Assembly: GCA_013297545.1 (NCBI GenBank)
Contig: JAAFHH010000085.1
Span: forward strand, 1-9,655
Direction of reading: 5' to 3'
DNA: 9,655 bases
Source: Alphaproteobacteria bacterium
GTDB lineage: Bacteria; Pseudomonadota; Alphaproteobacteria; Elsterales; Elsteraceae
Part shown: one piece after another, positions 1 to 6,147 of the stretch
Layout: the number at the start of each line of letters is the position of its first letter
How positions within the stretch are numbered: position 1 is the stretch's first letter
Translations under genes and position numbers: made by a program
The notes under the pieces: model-generated
Told to the model about the DNA's origin: nothing
The model's database searches: none
Seen by the model: only the letters and a program-made list of their open reading frames with translations

Positions 1-199
1 TCAGACCGGTTTCTTCCGTCAGTTCCCGGCAGGCGGCATCCACCAGGGTCTCGCCATAGTGCACGCGCCCGCCCGGAAAGCCCCAGGCGCCGGCGTGCGG
101 CGGCAAGGTGCGCTGGACCAGCAGCACGCGGCCCGCACGCACGACGAGTGCGAGCGCACCGACCCGCGGGATACCGCTTGGATCAGGCGGCGCGCTCAC
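1..199 (-). CDS. NUDIX hydrolase, 3' part missing (runs off the left edge)
   Basis: NUDIX proteins hydrolyse nucleoside diphosphates linked to another moiety, using a Mg2+-binding helix. The 66 visible residues contain a complete NUDIX box, G-x5-E-x7-R-E-L-x-E-E-x-G-L, at about residues 44-66 (G44, E50, R58-E59-L60, E62-E63, G65-L66). It is preceded by the usual strand and turn (GALALVV, VLLVQR, WGFPGG). The reading frame has no ATG near its beginning. The best start is a GTG at 197-199, giving MSAPPDPSGIPRVGALAL, which overlaps the end of the upstream gcrA-like gene by 17 bases in another frame. No clear Shine-Dalgarno sequence precedes it, so translational coupling to the upstream gene is likely (inference). 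The substrate cannot be told from this part; specificity residues lie mostly beyond the edge. Confidence 0.85.
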   Translation of the reverse strand, partial: MSAPPDPSGIPRVGALALVVRAGRVLLVQRTLPPHAGAWGFPGGRVHYGETLVDAACRELTEETGL

Positions 200-521
200 G
201 CTGCGGGCGTTGCTTGACGTAGGCGACGGCAGCGTGTTCGGCACAGTACGGCTTGCCCGACGCGGCAACCGCGTTGCAGAACCGGAACTCTGGCGTGCCC
301 GGGTGGCCGATCGGCCAACAGCACACCGGCCCCTTGAGCTCGAGCAGCCGCACCGGCTGCGGCTTCGGCGCCAGCACCTTGCGCGGGGTCAGCCCCAAGC
401 GATGGACCTTGCCGATGACGGTGTTTTTGGTGCACCCCATCAGGCGACCGATCTCCGCCGTGGGCAGCCCGCTGTCCCACAGTTTGGTCAACTCGTCGAT
501 CTTGTCTGGTGTCCATTCCAT
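183..521 (-). CDS. gcrA: GcrA-family cell-cycle regulator, short form (112 aa)
   Basis: GcrA proteins bind the housekeeping sigma factor and promoter DNA, in Caulobacter with preference for CcrM-methylated sites, and activate cell-cycle genes. The N-terminal helix-turn-helix part is clear (MEWTPDKIDELTKLWDSG, then TVIGKVHRLGL at about residues 34-44). The C-terminal part keeps the family pattern C-W-P-I-G, then F-x-F-C and G-K-P-Y-C-A-E-H, ending A-V-A-Y (about residues 67-101). Caulobacter GcrA is about 173 residues; this protein has both ends but only about 20 residues of linker, so it is a compact version and may be a paralogue rather than the master regulator. The ATG at 519-521 gives the typical family start, with a G-rich stretch (529-534) seven bases upstream as possible ribosome-binding site. 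It overlaps the NUDIX gene downstream and diverges from ddl. Confidence 0.85.
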   Translation of the reverse strand: MEWTPDKIDELTKLWDSGLPTAEIGRLMGCTKNTVIGKVHRLGLTPRKVLAPKPQPVRLLELKGPVCCWPIGHPGTPEFRFCNAVAASGKPYCAEHAAVAYVKQRPQRERAA

Positions 522-552
522 GGCCGCACCCCCCGTCTATCGCTTGTGGGAC

Positions 553-580
553 ATTAGTCTGAGACCACCACATCTGGCAA
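553..580 (-). promoter_or_regulatory. Candidate sigma-70-like promoter for the gcrA-like gene
   Basis: On the minus strand TTGCCA (575-580, five of six matches to TTGACA) is followed after 16 bases by ACTAAT (553-558, four of six matches to TATAAT). This would start transcription about 25 bases before the ATG at 521. The spacing is at the short end and the -10 box is imperfect. The rest of the 80-base divergent region (522-601) shows no GANTC methylation site and no strong plus-strand promoter for ddl. Confidence 0.3.
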
Positions 581-601
581 GCCTGGAGGGATGAAGTTTC
601 T

Positions 602-1516
602 GTGGAAAACACACAGCATATAGTGGTTCTGGCCGGCGGAACGTCTGCGGAACGCGAGATCTCGTTGGTGACGGGCCAAGCCGTGGCGGCCGCTCTACAC
701 ACTGCCAACCGCCGGGTCACCCTGGTCGACGCCGCCCCGACCGAAAGCTTGAGTGCGCGAATAAGCGCGCTCGCCCCCGACGTGGTGTTCAACGCCCTGC
801 ACGGCCGCGGTGGGGAGGATGGCACGGTCCAAGGGCTGCTCGACCTGTTGGGCGTGCCCTACACCCATTCGGGCGTGCGCGCGTCAGCGATGGCGATGCA
901 CAAGCCGACGGCGCGGCGCCTGTTCAAGTCGATCGGCCTGCCGGTGCCGGAAGCGCGCGAGGTGCTGTGGCGCGACCTCAGCGAGGCAGACCCCTTGCCG
1001 CGGCCCTACATCGCCAAACCGCCGAGCGAAGGCTCGACTGTGGGCGTGCGGCTGGTGCGGCCGGGCGACAACCTCGCCCCGTTCGACGACCCCGATGCCC
1101 CCGCCCTGGTCGAGACCTACATCCCGGGCCTGGAATTGACCGTGGGCGTGCTGGACGACGAACCGCTCGACGTGATCGAGATCGAACTCGCGGGCACGGT
1201 GTTCGATTTCGATGCCAAGTACCGGCCAGGCGGCGGGGCGGTGCACCACCTGCCAGCCCGCATCCCGCCCACCATTGAGCTGCGCGCCCAAGCAATCGCC
1301 CAAGCCGCCTACCGCGTGCTTGGCTGCCGCGGTGTCGCGCGCGCGGACTTCCGCTGGAACCCGGAGGACGGGCTCCAAGGCCTCTACCTGTTGGAGATCA
1401 ACACCCAGCCCGGCATGACGCCGACCAGCCTAGTGCCAGAAGCCGCCGCCTTCATGGGCCTCTCGTTCCCAGCCCTGTGCGAGCGGTTGATTGCCGCAGC
1501 GCGGGTTGGCGACTAG
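602..1516 (+). CDS. ddl: D-alanine-D-alanine ligase
   Basis: Ddl joins two D-alanines using ATP, making the dipeptide that ends the peptidoglycan precursor; it acts in the cytoplasm as an ATP-grasp enzyme. At 304 residues it has the usual length for the Ddl-B type. Visible landmarks are the N-terminal GGTSAEREIS with E17, HGRGGEDG (68-75), MHK before the central domain (99-101), the glycine-rich PSEGSTVGV loop (141-149), VETYIPG (170-176), AKY (205-207; the Tyr typical of D-Ala rather than D-Lac ligases), the metal ligands D249, E265 and N267 in ARADF and EINTQPGMT, and SLVP (276-279). The start is a GTG at 602, eleven bases after GGAGGG (585-590). The gene is not in a mur/fts cluster here. 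Its stop lies nine bases from the stop of the convergent channel gene, with no room for a terminator. Confidence 0.96.
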   Translation: MENTQHIVVLAGGTSAEREISLVTGQAVAAALHTANRRVTLVDAAPTESLSARISALAPDVVFNALHGRGGEDGTVQGLLDLLGVPYTHSGVRASAMAMHKPTARRLFKSIGLPVPEAREVLWRDLSEADPLPRPYIAKPPSEGSTVGVRLVRPGDNLAPFDDPDAPALVETYIPGLELTVGVLDDEPLDVIEIELAGTVFDFDAKYRPGGGAVHHLPARIPPTIELRAQAIAQAAYRVLGCRGVARADFRWNPEDGLQGLYLLEINTQPGMTPTSLVPEAAAFMGLSFPALCERLIAAARVGD

Positions 1517-1525
1517 GCCCGCCTT

Positions 1526-3724
1526 TCAGGTAAACGCCAGGCGCATCATCACGCCGATCACCGCGCACGCCGTGATGGCGTAGATCACCCGCGTCCGCCA
1601 TTCGACGCGTTGCGCCGCCACCGCACCGCCAGCCGCGCGCAGCCGCTCGGCCACCAAGACCGAGACGATGCACAAGAGCGCCAGCACGAAGGAGACGTAG
1701 AACACGTACTCCGCCGTCACCGTGTAGCCGATGCTGCCCAATTGCCCGAGCACCGCGCCCAGCAGCACCGCACCCGACAGCGCGCCGGTGATGGCGACGG
1801 TCACCTTCTCCTTCACCAGGGCCGCTGGAAAGAACAGCGACGCAAACGTGATCAGGGACATCACCAGCAGCGGCAGCAGCACCTTGGTCATGGTGCTGAG
1901 CGATTCCCGCTGGAGATCGATCGTCACCAGAAAGCCGGAGAGTTCGCGGGTCCCCTCCGCGATCGTGCGGTCCAAGTCGCCGAGGACTGATCGCGTGACC
2001 AGGTTCTCGCGCCGCTCCGCCGCGCGCACGAACGACCATTGCGTGATGTTGCGGAACGCCTCGGGCGAGGCGACCGGGCGGTCTGCGTCGGCATCGCTGT
2101 CGCCACGCGCTGGGCTGGTGCGATCGATCACGTAGACGATGCGGTCGTTGGCGGCGCGCGCGTTGAAAAACGGCAGATCGAGGGTTTGGGCATCGAACGG
2201 ATAGCGGCGCAGGTTGAAGTCGTTGCGGAATTCACCCTGCAGACGCCACAGCCAATACTGTGTGCCATCCGCGCGCTCCCGGCGTTCGGAGGGTCGCGCA
2301 CGGTCGAAAGTGCCAGCGATCATGGTCGGGAACAACAGATCGGTCGGGTCAGCTGCCTGCGGCCCCGCTTCGCCGGCAAAGCGCAGCCAGAAGTAGAGAT
2401 CCGCACCGAAGCTCGAGCGCGGCACGTCAACCCGCTGGATTTCGTTCACATAGACGCCGGTGTGGACGACCCGCTGCAGGCGGCCATAGCGCCGCTCATC
2501 GAGCGGGAACACCGAGCCCTCGGCCAGCTCGCCGGCATCGGGTGCGCTGACGGAGATGATCTGCAGCGGTGCGGACTCAAAGCGCCCCGCCCGGAACCGC
2601 CCGACCCGGATCGCTTGCGGGCGGGCCCGCGCACTGTCGAACCAGAAAGGCCCGAGCAGACCCGGCTGCGCGCGCTCAATCGCGTCGAGGGCTTGGAATT
2701 CGCGCAGCACCGCGGCCCGCAATCTCGCTGGGTCAGCCGCGCGCGCACGCCGGATCGCGTGGAGGGAGAGCTGCGCTGCGTCATAGCCGGCAACCGCCTG
2801 CCACACTGGATCATGGCCGAAGCGCGCGCGAAACCGGCGCGCGAAGGCGAGCGTCTCGGCATTCGCGGAATCGAGAATGACCGGGGCCAACGCAAAAAGG
2901 GTTTCGGTGAAGTAGCCGGGGCGGGCGCGCTCTTCCGGTTCGGCGGCGAACAGCCGGCTGAACGCCTCGTCGCCAAACGCATCCCCGCCGAGGAACGGGC
3001 CTGGATGGCCGCCGCGCCGAAGCCGTGTGAGCAGCCGTGCCCCTTCGGGATCGAGCGTCAACAGCACAACCGCGCGATCACGCTCCCGGCCGATCAGCGC
3101 TGCCACCGCATCGAGCCGCGCGTCATCGGGATCGCGTGCCAGCGTGTGATAGCGCGCCTGCAGGCCCAGGCGCTCAGCTGCGCGTTCAAACCCGTCGCGC
3201 AAGGTCGCACCATAGCCGCTGTCGACCACGACGACTTCAACACTGCGCCGGCCCAGCACCCGCGTCAGGTACTGCGCCAGCATGTCGCCCTGGTCGCTGT
3301 TCTTGAAGACGACCCGGAACGTCGTGGCGTTGTCAGTGATCGCATCCGACGTCGCGGTTGGGGGCAACATCGCGAGATTGGCCGCCGCATAGACCGGCCC
3401 GGCGGCGAGCGAGGCAGTGCTGAACACCGGGCCGATCGCGACGACCGCCGGTCCGGCGGCAATCCGCTCCGCCAATTGGCGCGCGACGGCGTCGTCGCTG
3501 CGGTCGTCGTGGATATCGATTGCGACGCGCAAGGTGGGATCGGCGGCGTTCGCCTCCTCAACCGCGAGCCGGATGCCTTCAAGGGTAGGTCTGCCAAAGG
3601 ATTCACCCCCGCCGCTGAGCGATAAGGGGGCGGCAATCACACTCTGGCGCGCGCCATCGACCGATTGGGCGGCAATGCTGGTCCACGCCAGCGACACGAC
3701 CGCACAGACGAGAAGGACGCGCAT
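1526..3724 (-). CDS. Periplasmic-binding-protein / pentameric ligand-gated ion channel fusion (732 aa)
   Basis: Predicted inner-membrane ligand-gated channel with a second binding domain in the periplasm. Numbering from the ATG at 3724: signal peptide 1 to about 20; LivJ/LivK-type (type I) binding domain about 29-390, with GPVFSTAS, PTATSDAIT and a SDQG match typical of amino-acid binding proteins; linker about 390-420; channel extracellular beta-domain about 420-611, with GVYVNEI and YPFDAQTLDLPF; M1 about 612-632 with conserved P618; M2 about 641-661; M3 about 672-693; M4 about 713-731. The M3-M4 loop is short, as in prokaryotic channels. The two Cys-loop cysteine positions are N501 and L515, also usual in bacteria. 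A longer frame begins at a TTG (3757), but the ATG at 3722-3724 directly begins the signal peptide and has GAGAGAG just upstream. The gene lies 118 bases downstream of a small secreted protein gene on the same strand. The fold assignment is strong; ligand, ion selectivity and assembly are inference. Confidence 0.9.
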   Translation of the reverse strand: MRVLLVCAVVSLAWTSIAAQSVDGARQSVIAAPLSLSGGGESFGRPTLEGIRLAVEEANAADPTLRVAIDIHDDRSDDAVARQLAERIAAGPAVVAIGPVFSTASLAAGPVYAAANLAMLPPTATSDAITDNATTFRVVFKNSDQGDMLAQYLTRVLGRRSVEVVVVDSGYGATLRDGFERAAERLGLQARYHTLARDPDDARLDAVAALIGRERDRAVVLLTLDPEGARLLTRLRRGGHPGPFLGGDAFGDEAFSRLFAAEPEERARPGYFTETLFALAPVILDSANAETLAFARRFRARFGHDPVWQAVAGYDAAQLSLHAIRRARAADPARLRAAVLREFQALDAIERAQPGLLGPFWFDSARARPQAIRVGRFRAGRFESAPLQIISVSAPDAGELAEGSVFPLDERRYGRLQRVVHTGVYVNEIQRVDVPRSSFGADLYFWLRFAGEAGPQAADPTDLLFPTMIAGTFDRARPSERRERADGTQYWLWRLQGEFRNDFNLRRYPFDAQTLDLPFFNARAANDRIVYVIDRTSPARGDSDADADRPVASPEAFRNITQWSFVRAAERRENLVTRSVLGDLDRTIAEGTRELSGFLVTIDLQRESLSTMTKVLLPLLVMSLITFASLFFPAALVKEKVTVAITGALSGAVLLGAVLGQLGSIGYTVTAEYVFYVSFVLALLCIVSVLVAERLRAAGGAVAAQRVEWRTRVIYAITACAVIGVMMRLAFT

Positions 3725-3746
3725 GCTGGCTCTCTCACACGGTTGA

Positions 3747-3808
3747 TCAGGGCCCAACAGGATGAGCGCCAGAGCTGAACCATCCCCTGGAGGATGGTAG
3801 TGCCCTGA
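3747..3808 (-). repeat. Nested inverted repeats between the small secreted protein gene and the channel gene
   Basis: TCAGGGC (3747-3753) pairs with GCCCTGA (3802-3808), enclosing a perfect 7-bp hairpin, ACCATCC (3779-3785) with GGATGGT (3792-3798) and a 6-base loop. Transcripts of the minus strand would carry this structure between the two genes. No T-run follows, so it is not a typical Rho-independent terminator; it might partly end transcription or shape the channel leader. This is all I see in the 118-base gap apart from the channel's ribosome-binding site. Confidence 0.4.
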
Positions 3809-3842
3809 CGTCCGATCTGCTCCGTCCTGGTGGCGTTGGCAA

Positions 3843-4220
3843 TCAGCGCGCCGTCAGCCGGCTGTCGAGCGTGCCGTCACGGTTGAGAATGTCGAAGGTG
3901 GTTGGGCCGGTACGGCGCAGCGTGAAGCAAGCCTCCGTCGTGCGCAGGCGGGTCCAGGTCGAGCAATAGCCACCCTCCGCAAACCGGAAGGTGCCCGTGT
4001 CCACGACCTTGGAGCCATCGGGGCGGGTGACGTCGACGCTGATGGCACCACCGGCCGCCCAGGTGATCGTGCCGGTGCCGCCGAAATCAGCGGTGGTGAA
4101 GGTTTGGCCGCGCAGCAGGGTCTCAACCTCGGCCTGCGACAGCGCCTGGGCGAAGGCCGAGCCCGATGCCAGCAGCGTCAGGGCAGTGGCGACCAGCGCG
4201 CCGGTGATGGGTTTCGTCAT
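3843..4220 (-). CDS. Small secreted protein of unknown function (125 aa)
   Basis: I do not recognise this protein with certainty. It begins with a clear signal peptide (hydrophobic stretch about residues 7-19, then SAFA with likely cleavage after residue 24). A mature protein of about 101 residues follows. It looks rich in beta-strand (TITWAAGGAISVDV, DTGTFRFAEGGYC) and has exactly two cysteines, C86 and C98, which could form a disulfide in the periplasm. The arrangement TFRF...YCSTW...ACFTLRRTG recalls small exported alphaproteobacterial proteins of DUF995-like type, but I cannot confirm that family. The ATG at 4218-4220 is preceded by AGAGGAG about ten bases upstream. The gene lies just upstream of the channel fusion on the same strand and may share a transcript; a periplasmic partner or unrelated protein are both possible. 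Confidence 0.75.
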   Translation of the reverse strand: MTKPITGALVATALTLLASGSAFAQALSQAEVETLLRGQTFTTADFGGTGTITWAAGGAISVDVTRPDGSKVVDTGTFRFAEGGYCSTWTRLRTTEACFTLRRTGPTTFDILNRDGTLDSRLTAR

Positions 4221-4296
4221 GGTCTACGAGCTCCTCTGAGACGATCACGGTGAAGCGATGAGGCCGCCGCCAACGGTCGCCCTCCCGCTGGTGCTA

Positions 4297-4325
4297 GCGC
4301 CGTAAGCGGCGCACAGCCACGCGTG
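4297..4325. repeat. Inverted repeat and palindrome in the divergent control region
   Basis: GCGCCG (4297-4302) and CGGCGC (4307-4312) form a 6-bp inverted repeat around TAAG, followed by the perfect palindrome CACGCGTG (4318-4325). They lie between the small secreted protein gene and the divergent membrane protein gene, where an operator would be expected. In so G+C-rich a sequence such short repeats can be chance. I saw no convincing promoter for the leftward gene here. Confidence 0.3.
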
Positions 4326-4342
4326 TCACCGTTACGAAACAG

Positions 4343-4375
4343 TCGCTTGACGGGGATGTCTTGCCATCGCTTGAC
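4343..4375. repeat. Direct repeat TCGCTTGAC, 24 bases apart
   Basis: The nonamer TCGCTTGAC occurs at 4343-4351 and again at 4367-4375. It lies upstream of the preferred start (4419) of the divergent membrane protein gene. Each copy contains TTGAC, resembling a -35 element, but no good -10 box follows at normal spacing (CAGGAT at 4392-4397 is weak and 15 bases away). It could be a paired regulator site or coincidence. Confidence 0.35.
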
Positions 4376-4407
4376 TGAGCGGGCTTCTGGTCAGGATCGG
4401 TTCATCC

Positions 4408-4412
4408 GGAGA
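4408..4412 (+). promoter_or_regulatory. Ribosome-binding site that favours the start at 4419
   Basis: GGAGA lies six bases before the ATG at 4419. The ATG at 4413 in the same frame touches it directly, and the GTG at 4323 has no such site. Confidence 0.5.
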
Positions 4413-4418
4413 ATGTTG

Positions 4419-6146
4419 ATGTGGGCGCCCCCCCAGCCACCGACCAGCCCAGCCGCCCAGCACGCACCGGATGTGACGGGACACTCGGTCATGCCCTCAC
4501 TCGCGCAAGCCGAGGCGGCGATCGACCGGCTCACCCGCGAGAGCGCGATCGGGTCCTCCCCCAGCCTGCTGGCCTTTCTGGTCTATGTCGTGCGCCAGAC
4601 GGCAACCGGCCAGAGTGACAAGATCAAGGCCTATACCATTGCTGTCGACGCCCTTGGCAAACCGAAGGACTTCGATGTCGAAGCAAACTCGTCCGTGCGG
4701 GTGACCGCCGGGCGGTTGCGCCGAATGCTGCGCAGCCACTACGCAGAAGCGGGTGCGCATGACCCCCTGGTGATTGATCTGCCGAGCGGCAGCTACGTTC
4801 CGGTGTTTTTCCAGCGGCCGCTGACGCCGGGCCGGCAGCCCCGGCGCGCCGCACCGCGGCTGGTGTGGCTCGCAGCGCCAGTCCTGCTCATCGTGTTTAC
4901 AGTCGCGACCATCGGTGTCTTCAGCGGGCCGCGCGCGCCCCGGGAGGTGATCGCCGCCCCTGTCATCGAAGACATCGCGCGCCGCGCGCGCCCAAACCTC
5001 GCGATCTCGGTGTTTCACACCGTCGGTACCACACCGCGCGGTTCGGTCGACGCCACCCGCTTGCGCAACACCATCGTGGACGCCGCAACGCGCTTTGAAG
5101 CCATCAACCTTGTCGTTGAAGGATCATCGCCCCGGCCGACGACCGCGATTGACTACCGGGTCTTCGGGCGCATCGAGCACCTGTCCGACCGGACAGCCAT
5201 GGTGGCACTGCGGGTGATCGATGCGCTGACCGACACGGAAGTGTGGTCGCGCACCTATCATCTGGACCTCGGCGAGCGCCCGATCATCGACCTGGAGTTC
5301 GAGCTGGTGCGCCGCTTTGCGACCGCCGTATTCACGCCGTTTGGCGCGATCTGGGCGCGGGAGACCGCAGTCCACCCGGACCGCAACAGCGACCGGGCCT
5401 GTATGGTCCAGATGATGCAGTATTGGCGTCGCTTTACAGTCGAGCGCCACGCGGCGATCCGCACCTGCCTCGACCAGATGATCGTGCAGCACCCGGATTT
5501 TGCGCTGGCGCTGTCCTCGCTCAGCTTCGTCTACCTGCGCGAGGTGTTCATGAACCCGCAGCGCAGCCGCACGGAGACGCTCGACATCGCGCTGCAGTAC
5601 GCGACCCGCGCCGTGCAATCCCGCCCCGGTAGTGCGCGCGCCCACCAGACGGTGTCGATCATTCGCGCGGCACGTGGGGAGCTCTCTGAAGCGGTCGCGG
5701 AATCGCAAACCGGGGTCGCCAACAACCCCTACGACATTCACCTGGCATTGGAGCACGGGGCGCGGCTGATCCAGGTCGGCCAGTATGCGGCGGGCTTGCG
5801 CCTGCTGCGCGAGGCCGCCAGCTGGGGCGAGACCCGCAATACCTTCTACGACTCGTTCATCTTCCTCGGCCAATACTTTACCGGCGAGCTCGCGAGCCTC
5901 CGGCGCGACGCCATTGCCCTTGGCCCGGATGACTCACCCCTCGGCCTGTTCGCGCGCATCACGCTGGCGGACGCGACCGACGATGCCGAGCTGGTTCGCA
6001 GCGCGGTCGAACGATTGACGGCACTCTACCCGATTTGGTCGAGCGACCCACGCGGGATGATTTCCGTGGTGTTCCCAACCCGGGAAGCGCAAGACGCCAT
6101 GCTGGCGATCCTAGCGCGGCGCGGCATTCAGCTGGCGGCCAACTGA
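4419..6146 (+). CDS. Single-pass membrane protein with cytoplasmic regulatory-type domain, TolB-like domain and TPR-like repeats
   Basis: Numbering from the ATG at 4419 (575 aa; the frame stays open back to a GTG at 4323). Residues about 28-130 form a widespread N-terminal module recognised by IKAYTIAVDALGKPKDFD, VRVTAGRLRRMLRSHY and IDLPSGSYVPVF. In similar proteins it precedes a membrane helix and TolB/TPR parts, and it is sometimes replaced by or compared to CadC-type DNA-binding domains. One transmembrane helix spans about 147-168 (VWLAAPVLLIVFTVATIGVF), preceded by Arg-rich residues, so the N-terminus should be cytoplasmic. A TolB-like alpha/beta domain covers about 190-310 (NLAISVFHTVG ... 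DYRVFGRIEHL ... VWSRTYHLDL). Helical TPR-like repeats follow from about 330 to 520. A membrane-anchored one-component regulator is plausible, but DNA binding is not shown. It diverges from the small secreted protein and channel genes, and its stop is one base from that of atpF. Confidence 0.8.
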   Translation: MWAPPQPPTSPAAQHAPDVTGHSVMPSLAQAEAAIDRLTRESAIGSSPSLLAFLVYVVRQTATGQSDKIKAYTIAVDALGKPKDFDVEANSSVRVTAGRLRRMLRSHYAEAGAHDPLVIDLPSGSYVPVFFQRPLTPGRQPRRAAPRLVWLAAPVLLIVFTVATIGVFSGPRAPREVIAAPVIEDIARRARPNLAISVFHTVGTTPRGSVDATRLRNTIVDAATRFEAINLVVEGSSPRPTTAIDYRVFGRIEHLSDRTAMVALRVIDALTDTEVWSRTYHLDLGERPIIDLEFELVRRFATAVFTPFGAIWARETAVHPDRNSDRACMVQMMQYWRRFTVERHAAIRTCLDQMIVQHPDFALALSSLSFVYLREVFMNPQRSRTETLDIALQYATRAVQSRPGSARAHQTVSIIRAARGELSEAVAESQTGVANNPYDIHLALEHGARLIQVGQYAAGLRLLREAASWGETRNTFYDSFIFLGQYFTGELASLRRDAIALGPDDSPLGLFARITLADATDDAELVRSAVERLTALYPIWSSDPRGMISVVFPTREAQDAMLAILARRGIQLAAN

Positions 6147-6147
6147 T

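Noticed and set aside
522..601. GANTC sites marking CcrM/GcrA control between gcrA and ddl
   Set aside because: I scanned the 80 bases and found none.
591..623. Ten-codon frame MKFLWKTHSI overlapping the ddl start, as a leader peptide
   Set aside because: Its ATG directly touches GGAGGG, so spacing is too short; the same site at eleven bases serves the ddl GTG. No attenuator structure is visible.
196..825. Open frame of 209 codons on the minus strand across the gcrA/ddl region
   Set aside because: It overlaps both the gcrA-like gene in another frame and the start of ddl, and has Arg/Ala-rich shadow composition.
2039..3625. Long open frame (528 codons) on the plus strand
   Set aside because: It lies wholly antisense to the channel fusion, is rich in Arg, Ala, Gly and His without domain pattern, and arises from the high third-position G+C of the real gene.
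3725..3757. TTG start of the channel gene eleven codons upstream
   Set aside because: The ATG at 3724 begins a standard signal peptide and has a GAGAGAG site; the extra residues would place charged residues before it without benefit.
3779..3798. Rho-independent terminator after the small secreted protein gene
   Set aside because: The hairpin is perfect but only 7 bp and has no T-run after it on the transcribed strand.
5124..5873. Open frame of 249 codons on the minus strand
   Set aside because: It is antisense to the TPR membrane protein gene, with no recognisable motif; the plus-strand frame carries clear conserved modules.
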